A DNA stretch of 64,000 bases, taken from the NCBI GenBank assembly GCA_905182995.1, contig CAJJDP010000048.1:372001-436000 (forward strand). The letters are read 5' to 3'. This document shows, piece by piece, positions 36,780 through 48,702 of this stretch. The position numbers were made by a program, and so were the translations under genes. The notes under the pieces are model-generated. The model searched no databases, was not told the DNA's origin, and saw only the letters and a program-made list of their open reading frames with translations. This DNA comes from Paramecium octaurelia. Lineage: Eukaryota > Ciliophora > Oligohymenophorea > Peniculida > Parameciidae. Position 1 is the stretch's first letter. Each line of letters opens with the position of its first letter.

Positions 36780-37340
36780 TCTCGGTGTGTAATTGTTCTT
36801 TATTTTGAGAATTTATTAATGCTGTTATATAAATTAATCATAAATATATCAGCATAAAATATATTGTATACTGATTTACACATTCAACAAGCTAATTGAT
36901 GAGTTATTTAAATATTCTCAATATAAATTACACTGTTCTTTGTTCTCTCAATATCTAAGTATGTTATTAGAAATAACATTACAATATGTCGCACGGATCT
37001 TTTTCTATTATAATAATATATTAGCTAAATAATATGATTCATAATATTAGATTATTATAATAATATAATAAATAGTCAAAAAAATAATTAAAAATCAAAT
37101 CGTTATGAAGTTAAAGTGAGATTTGATGGTCAGAATATTTTTAAATTTTATATTACCATTTTCAGAAATGGAGATTGATCTATAGCATTTTATTGAGTCT
37201 TATTGAAATGGAGATTAAACGCCGACAAACAAGTTCTCTAGAAAGACAATATAGAATAAATTAATAATGCATCGATTTTATGATTTTTAAACCATTGATA
37301 TATGAAGAACTTTAATTAATATTTTTATCATCTTTAAAAA
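36780..37340. other. Intergenic region with an AT-only inverted repeat
   Basis: No gene supported. ATTATAATAAT at 37007-37017 is complementary to ATTATTATAAT at 37051-37061, which may be chance in such AT-rich DNA. Confidence 0.45.
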
Positions 37341-38364
37341 ATGTACAATAATTCTAACCAAGATTATTACTAATACAATCAGAATACTTAACAGCAGTAT
37401 CAATAATAATAACAACAACAATAATATTATAATCCATAGGCCTTTGATACATCGGATGGAAAAGCCTAAAAAGTGAATAATAATATTGGATGTATATTAT
37501 GATCTAGATTATTTAGACTTGGGGGACTTTTAAGATTCTTACATTAGAGCAGACTTTGTAAAAAAGGTGTACACTCTTTTGACAATGGAACTTTTGATCA
37601 CTTTAGGAATGATTGCTTTGGGACTTTACACACGAATGATTAATTGGCTAGTATATATAGAAGTGGATGAATTCGATGTTTGTTATTATCAAGCATTTGG
37701 ACCTATCAGATGCTCTGGACCTATTTATTACCTTTAACCTTATCCTACTTGGCTATTCTATGTGTCTTTCTTTATTGCATTGATAATGCAATGTGCACTA
37801 TATTGTGGTGGAAATCTTGCAAGAAAAGTAAATTACTTTGCTATACTTAGGCTCCTGCGAATTACATAGTCCTATTTCTATATATTGTCTTCTTCGGATT
37901 TACTCTAACAACCTTTTGCATATTAATGGCCTTGTATTGGGGATAGGCTATTGTTTGGTAAGCCTGGGGAATCACTTTTATGATAGTTTTTGCATTGACA
38001 TTATATGCATGCAAGACGAAAACTGATTTTTCTTTCAAAAGTATCAACTGTTCCATATTTTTTAGTTGGTGCAATTTTCATTCTATGTCCAACCATGTTG
38101 ATGTTAGTCATTATGTTATGCATTTGGTGGAGTTACGTGGTCTATATCATGTTGTGCACCTTATTTATAGTAATCTATGGATTCTATTTGATATGGGAAA
38201 CCTAATTAATTATGGGCAAAGGAGTAAGAATATTTATAATATTATTATAGAAACTTAAATTATCAATTGACGATTATGTGATTGGATCTTTGTTGCTCTA
38301 TGCTACTATAATTTAGTTGTTCCTCAGAATCATAGAAATTTTAGCCATAGCCCGTGGAAAATGA
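37341..38364 (+). CDS. BI-1 / LFG (TMBIM) family membrane protein, second gene
   Basis: Four introns (25, 23, 25, 27 nt) give 307 aa. The Gln/Asn/Tyr-rich N-terminus (MYNNSNQDYYQYNQN) precedes about seven membrane helices. Family landmarks: FVKKVYTLLTMELLITLG, ALTLYACKTKTDFSFK and LKLSIDDYVIGSLLLYATI. The N-terminal low complexity resembles glutamate-receptor-associated lifeguard proteins. Introns after the KTKTDF..K block (phase 1) and before LSIDDY (phase 0) match those in the gene at 9429-10409. Confidence 0.92.
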
Positions 38365-38538
38365 AAGTTATAATAATAATAATAATATCAACATAACATA
38401 TACATTGTGGTGATCAAGCATCTAGTTTTATTTAGTACCTTTTTTAATTTTATTCGATTATGGTTTCTAATTTAAATCTTTTTTTAAATAAAAAGGACAT
38501 TGAAAGTAAGAAATTAAAAATATTTCATTAGAATATTT

Positions 38539-39866
38539 ATGGATCAAGCTACATAAGATTTACAAGAAAATTGGAATGAGGTAAATGATTATTGTAATTT
38601 AAATAGCAAGTCGAAACATTCGAAGAATTGACATTGGGCAAAGATTTATTGAGAGGCATCTTTTCTTACGGTTTCGAAAGACCATCAGCCATCCAGCAAA
38701 AGGCCATTAAACCAATCATACTTGGCAAAGACGTATTGGCACAAGCCTAATCAGGTATAGACTCCAATTTTATATAATCTAATAGGAACTGGAAAGACAG
38801 GTACATTCACCATTGGTGCCTTACAAAGAATAGACCCAAATTAGAGAAAGACTCAAGTCATCATTTTGGCACCAGTTAGAGAATTGGCAAAGCAAATTTA
38901 TGATGTTGTCAAAGGAATTGGATAATATTTAAATATTGAAGCCTTTTGTTGCATTGGAGGAACCTCAACCCAAGAAACAAGAGAGAAATGCAAATAAGGT
39001 GTGCACATCATCATTGCCACTCCAGGAAGATTGATTGATATGATGAAAAACAAATATTTGGATGCCACATTCATGAAATTATTAGTTGTTGATGAAGCTG
39101 ATTAGATGTTGGATCAAGGATTCAGTGATAACTTCGCTGAAATTCTTAAAATGGTACCAGGAGATATCTAAATTGGTATACATTCATCATTTATTCTATA
39201 TAGCATTGTTTAGTGCAACATTCCCATAAGAAATTATTGAATTGAGTAAATAATTCTTAAGAGATGGAACAGCAAAGATTTTAGTCAAGAAGGAATAATT
39301 GACCTTGGAAGGTATTAGATAGTTCTACATTGCCATTTAATAAGAAGACCAAAAATTCAGAGTTTTGGTTGAATTATACAAGAATCTTACAGTTTCATAA
39401 TCAATCTTATTTTGCAATTCCAAAAAGACAGTCGATGATCTCTATGATAAATTGACAGCAGAAGGTTTTACAGTTAGTAAAATCCATAGTCAAATGGAAT
39501 AAAAGGAAAGAGAATAAGTAAATTCATCATCTCTATTCGATTAGGTTATGTAAGAATTCAAAAAGGGAGCTGCAAGAATCCTAGTATCTACAGATCTTAT
39601 GGGAAGAGGTATTGATGTTCAATAATTATCTTTGGTTATCAATTATGAATTCCCAAGACTCAAGGAATAATACATTCACAGGTATCATTCATTTTAATCT
39701 ATTATTTAGAGTTGGAAGAGCTGGTAGATATGGTAGAAAGGGAGTTGCAATCAACATGGTTGCTCAATAAGAAGCTAATCTCTTATTAGAAGTTGAGAAG
39801 TATTACAACACTAAAATCGATGAGATGCCCAAGGATTTGGCTGAAGTAGAGAAGGAATTAAGTTGA
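38539..39866 (+). CDS. DEAD-box RNA helicase eIF4A
   Basis: Five introns (26, 31, 28, 27, 28 nt) give 395 aa, the usual eIF4A length. Motifs in order: Q-motif ([13 protein letters not shown]), I (AQSGTGKT), Ia (PVRELA), GG, Ib (TPGR), II (DEAD), III (SAT), IV-V ([12 protein letters not shown]), VI ([13 protein letters not shown]). Unwinds mRNA 5' regions for ribosome loading as part of eIF4F. It reads PVRELA instead of PTRELA and TGKTGTF instead of TGKTATF, both mild changes. Confidence 0.96.
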
Positions 39867-40056
39867 AAAATCAGTATATGTATAAATAAGAGTATATATA
39901 TTAAATTAAATTACCATTAATATTATTATATATATATCATTCTATTTTTAAAAAATATAGAATACAAAAATTGTTTAAAATTTATTCTCAATTTTATAAA
40001 ATCAACTTAATTATTCTTAATGCAAAGATAATTTATCAATGTAATAAACACAGCAG

Positions 40057-40749
40057 ATGTAAACAAATCCATATTCCAAATTTTTACACTCCCCTTTTCT
40101 TCAAAATATAACAGATAGTGTCAACCAGGAACAAATTCTTAAAAATGAGTAAAACCTTACGTCAAAATAAAATACCTAAGATAATCAAAGCTATCCTATA
40201 ATCATACTCATTGTATGTGTTATGATACTTATTTTTGTCTGTGGAGTCATTTTTGAAGTTTCAAGAAGAAAAAAACTCAAAAAAGATTTAGAATAAAGAT
40301 TAATCCAAGAGAACATGTACTCAATTCAAAATAACATAGTTAAAATGAACTAAATCTAAGATTCTCTATAAAATTCCCTTTGGAATCTTAAAACGATCAA
40401 TAATTAAAAATCTAATACTAAGTTACTTAAATTCAAAACAATATATGTACACCATAATAAACTAGAATTATAAATAACTCAAGAAAAATAAAAAAATCTA
40501 TGGTCTGCTGAAGGAAATATTGTACTATAATCTAACTAAGAAATACAAGTTCATCTTAGAACTTCTCTCGATTCTGATTTATTTCAGAAGATAAAATCAA
40601 TCGATTACTTATACTTACTTTAATTATATTAAGGATCCTTTAATGAATAAGAAAATAAGTTCTAAGGAAAATGTAAAGTTTACGGATGTCAAGCTACATA
40701 AGATCAAAATTTTAATGGATCATTTGAACTCTAAAAAGTATCTCAATGA
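40057..40749 (+). CDS. Single-pass membrane protein, unknown
   Basis: An intronless frame of 230 aa from MQTNPYSKFLHSPFLQNITD to TGA 40747-40749. One strong membrane segment (IIILIVCVMILIFVCGVIF, about residues 48-66) is followed by RRKKLKKDLEQR and a helical, Gln-rich domain. Positive charges after the helix favour a type orientation with the C-terminal part in the cytosol. Unrecognised. A 37-nt GT..AG segment at the end could extend the protein instead. Confidence 0.65.
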
Positions 40750-41799
40750 AATGATATTAATATTTATATTACAGAGAAATTAATATAATATAATAGAGTT
40801 GTTTTAATTATCTACTTCTTATATTGAGATATAACGATGTAATTATAATTAATTTTCTGTTGTTTAATTTAATATTGTATTAAAATGTTGATTAATTAAA
40901 AAAAAAATAATTTAAAATTCATCTATTTGCAAAATTTAATTATTATAAATACCATGCATAAATAAGATAGAATTTAGAATGAACTATTAAAGATCATTTA
41001 ATTCGATGTATTAATAAATGTGTACAGTATATCTATGTGAATTAAATCTCCTTGTTAACTAATGAATTTTATCAATACTGTAAATTATATTATGAATATT
41101 ACTAGTTATCGCTAAAGCATTTTCCATATTCAAAAGAAAATACATTTAAAATATTTCAATCCTCATCCTTATTCTTCTCCATTTTAACAACAATCAAAAT
41201 AATTACTAAATGCCATTTTATGAAGGAATGCAAATTAAATAGATATATGTTATTTTTATTAAAATAAAAATATATTTATCTTTTTGTATAATTATTAAAA
41301 TATTCTATCAAAATCAAGATCTAATTTTGATAATTGAACAATATTGATATAAAAAAGTATGTTCTACTAAAAAAACAAAATTAAGAGAGGATACTTTTAA
41401 GTCAATTAATCAAATGATACTTTATTATTAATCTCAAATAATTATAAAATTAGATGTAATTATCAAAAATGTTCACAAAATATTTAAGTAAAGATCAAGT
41501 AATTTGAATTAGTTTAGCAATAGGTGGATATATATATTAAAATATTAGTATATTCACTAAATCTTCTAGTTTATTATATTGATGTTTTGTTTAAAAATTT
41601 TCTATTCACATCATTCGAATTTTCTTGTAAAAGGATGCAAAGATATCGTAATATTCATTAAGTAAGATGAGTTGAATGGTTAAAACTAATCAATATAATG
41701 TAAAATTTTAATTTTAGTGGTTTAATAAAAATTATAATTCATCAGAATGGTGTGCAATATAATTTGTTAGCAAGAATTAAATACATTAATTTTATAAAA
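40750..41799. other. Long AT-rich intergenic region
   Basis: About 1 kb with no convincing frame on either strand. It is the longest apparently empty gap in the right two-thirds of the window. Confidence 0.5.
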
Positions 41800-42519
41800 A
41801 TGTAACAATCCTACGATTGTCCAATTTGTTTAAGTATTGCTGTGGATCCTATACAACTTTCTCAATGCAATCATATATTTTGCTCAGCTTGTATCGTAGA
41901 TTTACTAGATTACAACAATTAATCCTACAAGTGTCCATTATGCAGATAACATTACTAGAAGAATGAACCCTTAATTATCAATTAAGAACTGGCTAAAAAG
42001 ATTAAGGAGAGCAATCCTGAACTATATGTATAAAGATAATAACAGATTCTTCAATAATAAATGATGTTACCAAATCAAATTAAAGTAAGTGTTTTATATG
42101 GCAACTTGTATGAAAAAATCAACAATAATGATAAAAATTAACATCAATGGACTTTAGTGGTGAAAATGGATTATAATAAGGATTCGGATAGAGTTGCACT
42201 TAAGAATTTCGACATCAATAATATGATAGAATCTGTTACTTACTAATTACATGAAACTTTTCATCCTAATGTAGTTACAGTTAAATAAGCTCCATTTCAA
42301 TTAAAAAGACTAGGTTGGGGAACATTTATGATTCCTATCCTCATTAAATTTAAGAAGGAATACAATATTCCTAATTTGACAGTCGATCATTATCTTAGTT
42401 TTTAGGGAAATGGATCAATGCAAAAATAAATAACTAAACTAGATATAAGTAATGTTAAAGAGTATTAATAATTATCAGAATAACAACAATAATAACAATA
42501 ATAATAATAACAATAATGA
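41800..42519 (+). CDS. RING finger + YEATS domain fusion protein
   Basis: An intronless 239-aa frame. Residues 4-52 form a C3HC4 RING: CPIC, LSQCNHIFCSAC, then YKCPLC. Residues 85-205 match a YEATS fold: HQWTLVVKM, VTYQLHETFHPNVVTVKQAP then FQLKRLGWGTFMIPILIKF, the last containing the family's typical G-W-G-x-F-x-I-P-I. A Gln-only tail follows (mostly TAA). YEATS domains read acylated histone lysines and RINGs recruit ubiquitin E2s, so a chromatin-targeted ubiquitin ligase is inferred. Confidence 0.85.
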
Positions 42520-42676
42520 TTAATTATATTCTTTTAATCGATCCTTTACAGATATATATTATTATCATTAAATTATTTTAATAGATTAATTAAACGTAAA
42601 TATCATAATTTTACTCTCCTCTTAATGTATAGAGTTTAGATTAAATTGATTATCAGTTATTTAAATTTATTATTGA

Positions 42677-44913
42677 ATGGAATTTAATTAATACAAAACA
42701 AATGAAGTCAAATCAAATCCAAAATACAAGGGGCTGTTATAGTGGGGTATAGAGAATGGAGTGTTGATGAAGGGCGTGGATTTTCCAGCTTCATTCGGGG
42801 ATGTCATAGGAGTAGTTGCCTCTGAAGACTTGCCATCAGATACTGTATTATTATTGATTTAGATGTCATTAGGTAATCATTTGCATACCTTAATCATTGA
42901 TTATTTCACCTGAAAAATGCAAGTAGAGCACTCTCATAACAGTGTACAATAATCATCCAGAAATGTTTGATGAGGAAGAAACTAATGAAGCAGAGTTTAA
43001 CATTTTAAGTATCAATCTCTTTGTATCTGAGCTTTTTACATGTTCAATGAAAAGAAGAAAGGGGAATAGTCTTTTTATTACCCTTACATTTAGGCAATCC
43101 AAACTAACAATACATTAATGGCTTGGTCGAATGAGGATTTGCAGAAAATAGAAGATCCACTTATATTAGAGGAATTTTAATTAATTAAATAAGATTTCTT
43201 AGGGTTATGGAGTAAGGCCAAGTTAATCTTTGATAACGCTTAAGATGTATTTGGAGCCCCAAGAATATCAGATAAAAGTGATTTTTTTTGGGCTATTGAA
43301 TGCGTTATGAGTAGATGCTTTGGATGGGCACTTAAATCTACTTGTCTAGTTCCTATAGCTGATTTCCTTAATCACTCTAATAAAGCATGCACACATTATA
43401 TGGTTCATTCAGCTTTGGAGAAGGGTAGTGTTTCTAATTCAGAAGAGTAAGCTAATTTTGAAAGACAATATGTCATAAAAAGAAACAATATGAATTTGAG
43501 TATTTTAGGCATTGAAGCTGATAAGGAGATACAGAAATGGGAAGATGAGAAAATTAAATTTATTTTAGGGAATAAACAGTGTTTAAGAGATTAGAACTTA
43601 CTTGAAGATTTGGAAAGATCATCTATAAATGAACAAAGAGATATCATAAATATGATCCATTATGAATAGATAATTTAGGATCCAAAGTTGAATATATGGG
43701 ATTAGGATTCTCTTGCTTCATCTGATAGTGAAGATAATGATTCTGATGAAGAAGTTAAATTAGAGAAGTTTTAAGAATTTGAGATTTTGAAGATAAAAGA
43801 ATTGGCAGAATGGAAAATTAGAGAAGAATAAAAGAGAATTGAGAAAGAGTTTCAGTCTATCAATTTGAAAAATCAACCTATTGTTACTGTAACCTTGAAT
43901 CCAGGTATGAAGTATTAAAATATAATAGAGAAGAAAAATAAGGTAATAATTCGAGGATTACCATAATATCAGATTGAAGCCATTAAAGCAAAGTAGTAGA
44001 TTATCAATGGGAGATTAAGAAAGTAAAAAGAAGAAAAGATTTTGTCTTAAGTTGATGATGTACAGAGCAGGGAAGATTAATAATGGGATTGGCTAGATGA
44101 ATATGATTAAGAAGCCTACTTTTGCATTACAACTACAGCCCCAATTAAGAAATTTGAATAAGTGACAGTTTCATACGGGAAGAGAACAAATAGATTTTTA
44201 TTATGTTGGTATGGGTTTGCATTGCTGGAGAATGTGTACAGTTCGTTTAATTTTAGAGTAATTAGCTGACTAATTAAAGTTATGGTTGAATACTGAGATC
44301 CTGGAGGATAAAGAGAAAAGCTTAGATTAGATCCTGAACACGATAATTATTAAGAAACTAATATATGAAGACGAGTCAATGGTAGACAAGATTTTATACA
44401 ATGGATACGAAATACCTATTTCATCTTTATCTAAGGAATTTAGAATAAAAAAGAATAAGTTAGATATGGACATAATAAGCATTTTGCGATTATTTTTATA
44501 GATAAAATACGGGAAGGAAAAGGATTTGTTGAGTACAATTCCCATGTCAATCGACTACGAAATTGTTGTGATGCAATTTTACTATTCAATGTTACAGAAT
44601 CTGATGAAATCTTATTCCTAAGATTTGGTTCAAGATCTTAAAGAATTAGAATAGACATTCGAATATCCAAAAAGATTTGCTGTATGACTTGGTGTTTGAT
44701 TATAATTAGATATATATCAATAAAGAGAGGAAGGAAATTTTAATAAGCCAAAGTTAAATAGTTGAAGAGGCAATCACAATATTAAAAAGGTTTAAGGAAA
44801 CATAGAAATTGAGGGATTGCTATGTTTAAAACATGAACATAGAGACAGTATAGACAATTTCAATAATTAAAGGATTAAAGGATTATCTTAAATTATTATA
44901 TGAATTTTTGTGA
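42677..44913 (+). CDS. SET-domain lysine/histidine methyltransferase (Rubisco-LSMT/SETD3-6 type)
   Basis: Five introns (28, 23, 24, 22, 22 nt) leave 705 aa. The N-terminal SET half begins near LMKGVDFPASFGDVIGVVA. The hallmark pseudoknot motif reads VPIADFLNHSNKAC. A long acidic/coiled insert (SLASSDSEDNDSDEE) separates it from the post-insert piece (ISYGKRTNRF / LLCWYGFAL), where this class carries its closing SET motif. A helical substrate-binding-like C-terminal domain follows. Expected to methylate a protein side chain; the substrate is not predictable. The insert is large for the family. Confidence 0.85.
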
Positions 44914-45023
44914 TTTAAATATTAATGTGCTTTATAATTGATAAGGAGTCGAGTAATTGAGCATGAGTGTTGTAGGATAGAATTAATTGAAAACATCTTA
45001 AGAATATCATTAAATAATTAATC

Positions 45024-46578
45024 ATGTTTTTCTTGTTGGTAATATAGGGTATTGCAGCAAGCTCTTTATTGAAGAATACCAACTCCTTATATGAGGAATG
45101 GAGACATAAAGCATAAGCCTTAGTTACTAAAACACCAATGGAAATGATAAGATAAACATTAGGATTAAGAACCTTAGATTCGGATTATGAAGAATAGTTT
45201 ATTATTCCAGAGACTAACGGAGATTTAAAACACTCTAGAGTGGTTAGAATGATGACAGAGAATGGAACATCCAATCCTCCAGTTCCAGCATTCAATACTA
45301 CAATTAATGAATATTTAAGATAAGGACCACTCATCCCACTCAAATGTTATCTTGGTTAACCCATCCTCATCAACGTGACTTAGCATTACTGCTTCAAACA
45401 GAGAGTCACTTATCTTTAATACTAAGATATTTCAGTCAACAATTCGGCCAATTGCACTATTCGGTATAGATTACATTATGGGTGTTTGTGTCCTCCTGAT
45501 TTTTATGGAGATTATTGTAGGAATTGGAATCCAATAGTCTGTGAAATAGAGTAACCATCTAAGAATTGCAAATTAGTGGTAGACGAAGACTATTACAATA
45601 AGAAAATAGATGGTAATCCCCCTTGCAATTAGTTTAGGAGTAGTCAGTTTGTGGATGTACAATTATTGAATTTATATAGAATGTGAGAACAGTCTGCTAT
45701 AACTATTACTAAAATTTACTAAATACTAGTGTATATTATCCTGAAGAAAATTACACTATCATTTGGAGCAATTACACTAAAGGGATCAGTGCCTTGTTAC
45801 CTCAATAATACAAATATTCAGCTCCCATTCCTGAGAATCCCAATGATCCATAATAATACATTCAATTTGCAACGGCATCAGAAGAAGCAGAGAAGGAATA
45901 CTTCAAATATGAATAGAAGGCATGCACTGGAGTTGAATCAAATACCTTATGCAGTTCCTTATTATTCAACATAAATCCTTATGTAAGGTTTATCAATTGG
46001 ACATACCTATCAGAATCTGATACTACTTACATTGATTACAATTTAACACTTGTTGAAATGATCGGATAAAATTACTTCTAGGTTCCCATTAAAGTTACTA
46101 AATCTACTCCTTTGTTTGGCAGATATTCGTTAGAAATTGGATTTGTTCTCCATCTCTACGGGTATAATGAGTTGTATGCGACGAACGGATCCAATGTTAC
46201 AGCCTAAACTGGTCCAAAGGAGTATTAACCACAATTGTAACCAAAAATCTTATTTTTTGAAGACTAGTTATATGAAGGTATTAATGTGAAATAAATATCA
46301 AAGAACCTACTTCTTCAATTAAGTAATTAGAAGGAAAGACTAGAGCTGGATTGATAATTGCAATTATAATATTACTCATTACAATTCTATTGATCTACAA
46401 ATATAGAAACACTTTGACAGAATGTTGTTTCCCTCGAATCGACAAAGTAGCTCCAGAAAAGTATGATAATTAAAAAGGCTTTTGTGAAAGGTGTTGCGAT
46501 TGTTTCAAAAATAATTAGGGTCATCGTCATCATGTAGCTGAGCCTAATTCTTAACATTAAAATTAAAGTTTGGAATGA
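45024..46578 (+). CDS. Type I membrane glycoprotein with EGF-like cysteine cluster
   Basis: Two introns (23 nt near 45656, 26 nt near 46276) give 501 aa. The signal-like N-terminus MFFLLVIQGIAASS leads a lumenal/extracellular domain with several N-x-S/T sites and an EGF-like piece (YGCLCPPDFYGDYCRNW). One membrane helix near residue 435 (AGLIIAIIILLITILLIY) is followed by a short Cys-rich cytosolic tail (CERCCDCFKNN, then HRHHV). Probably a surface or vesicle receptor-like protein. No family recognised. Confidence 0.75.
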
Positions 46579-46680
46579 TTAAATACGTATTATAAAATTA
46601 TTGCTAATTATTTAAATATAAAATTTATAGAAAGATTGAATAATAATACTCTTATTATTCTTTTACTCTAAGACACTTAT
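46579..46680. other. Short gap between convergent genes
   Basis: About 100 bp of AT-rich DNA separates the two stop codons. Confidence 0.6.
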
Positions 46681-47902
46681 TCATTCGTATTACCCCTCAA
46701 GATTTATCCTTTTTCCATTATTCCACATCCCGTATTTCACTCTTCCATCTGGAAATACAAATTTACCTCTTCCATTCTATTTACCTTCATGCCACTCTCC
46801 CTCAAGAACCTTCCCATCTGGCCAAAAGAACTTCCCTTTCCCTTGCTTCTTATCATTTACATATTCTCCCTGATACGACCGACCATCTCCCCATTGATAC
46901 ACTCCATAACCATGCATTTAATTATCCTTCCATATACCCTTATACCTTCTTCCATCAGCCCAAATATATTCACCCTATCCTATTATCTATTAAACTTATA
47001 CATAACCATTAATTTTATTATCAAACCATTCTCCTTCAAAATAACTTCCATCTGGCCATTTATAGGTACCTCTTCCCTGCTTTTTGCCATATTCGTATTG
47101 TCCCTCATAAACCGAATTGTCAACCCCTATCATTTTAACATAATTTAATACATTTCTCTGAACCATTTCCATGTTGATAATCATTCTTCCATTACCCAAA
47201 GTATATAACTCCATTTGATTGTCTATACACTCCAAATCCGTTTGCTTTATCATTTTCCCATTCACCCTCATAAACATCTCCATCGACGTGATAAAAGGTT
47301 CCTTAACCAAAAGCTTAATTGTTTTTCCATTATCCTACATATTTGGCCCCATCTTCCCATATTTGTATTCCCTGTCCATCTCTCTTGTCTCCCAACCATT
47401 CTCCCTCATATGTTGATCCACTCACAAATTGGTATTTTGGTCGATACTCCCTTTAGAGTGATTCGGATTTAATTGTTACTTCATTAGTATATTTTAATAC
47501 ATTCAAACTCTTCTTTGGTAAAATATTTCTGCTTCCCCCTCTTACTCTTCTTATCTACGGTTACTGAGTTATTCTATGACTTATTGAACAGCAGTTTGGT
47601 CTACAAATAAGCTTTCCTTGCTTTGTATCCCTTCCATTATTTTTATATCATAATAGCCATTTTAGTTTATAAAATTTATTTCTATGCTTACTACTAAGTT
47701 TCTTCAAAACTTTTAGTTGATTTTTACTATTATAGCTATAATCATAAACTTTGTGTTATTGCGTATAATTTTGATAGGACTACTAAGAACAAGAGGAGAT
47801 AACAGCTTTATTGCTTTCTGATTTCTTCGTAATGGTGACTTCATTGATCTAATCTAATCTATCTTTTTAACACTATGAACAATTTGAACAGTTTGATCCC
47901 AT
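46681..47902 (-). CDS. MORN-repeat protein with IQ motif and acylation-type N-terminus
   Basis: Four introns (23, 22, 25, 27 nt) give 374 aa. The start [11 protein letters not shown] carries Gly2 and nearby Cys, a classic N-myristoylation plus palmitoylation pattern. An IQ motif ([15 protein letters not shown]) at about residue 85 may bind calmodulin. From about 150, at least nine MORN repeats follow (for example [42 protein letters not shown]). MORN arrays tether membranes and cytoskeleton, so a cortical or ciliary-base location is inferred. Confidence 0.9.
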
Positions 47903-48702
47903 ATAAAGTTATACAAATAAACAAATAATTAATAAAAAATGAAATTTTTTTGATGTTAGCTTTAGTTAATTAATGTAAGTCAAAATTCATTATGTGCTTG
48001 CATAATTATTCTCTTCATAGTTACATACTTTTAGGTCTAGTTAGTTGCTCTTGCTTATTCTTTTGATTGGTGGTATCATTTCTATCTAATTTATTAAAGT
48101 ACGTTTAATTGTATATATATATTTTACTTCCCAACAAAAACTATTTTCATTTTATCAAATATTAATATCGTAACTTAATCAAACTACTGTAGATTTATCA
48201 AATCTGATAAATTATTCATAAAGTAAATTAATTTTTGTATATCTTTATGATATCTTAAGTTTAATAATCTAATAATATAAGTAAAATGGAAAAATATAAT
48301 TGAGCACATTTAATGTTGATTTTCGAAGTCAATCATAAATTTTAGGTCTCAAACGTACAACAAATAAGAATTATGGATATTATTTTAATTTTATTCTAAG
48401 AGTTTAGAGAAGAAAATAATAAATTTGTAAAATATAGGATAATTAAAGAAATCTATATCAATGAATATATATATATATCAATAAGAAATTTAAACAAAAA
48501 AAGAAATATTGAATTTTAGATTTTCAATCAAAGATGGTTTTTTATTATTCTGAAATTGTAAAATATCAAGATAATAAATTAAAAGAAAATCCAGATGATT
48601 ATACACATATATCCACTGAAAAGAATCAATATTGACTGCTTAAACAGATGCAGCAATAAAATGTTGAAAAACAAAATTAAAAATTAATTAATTAAATTAT
48701 AA
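47903..48702. other. Region without a supported gene
   Basis: A plus-strand frame near 48040-48250 (ALAYSFDWWYHFYLIYQ) is open but has no convincing start or splice. The rest is AT-rich. Confidence 0.35.

Noticed and set aside
37007-37061. AT-only 11-bp inverted repeat as a regulatory element
   Set aside because: A/T-only inverted repeats of this length are expected by chance in such composition.
45024-46578. HAP2/GCS1 gamete fusogen
   Set aside because: Signal peptide, large Cys-containing ectodomain and one membrane helix fit loosely, but I see no HAP2 signature sequence.
46789-47472. Plus-strand Pro/Ile/Leu-rich frames
   Set aside because: Antisense to the MORN repeats, which have clear family motifs on the minus strand.
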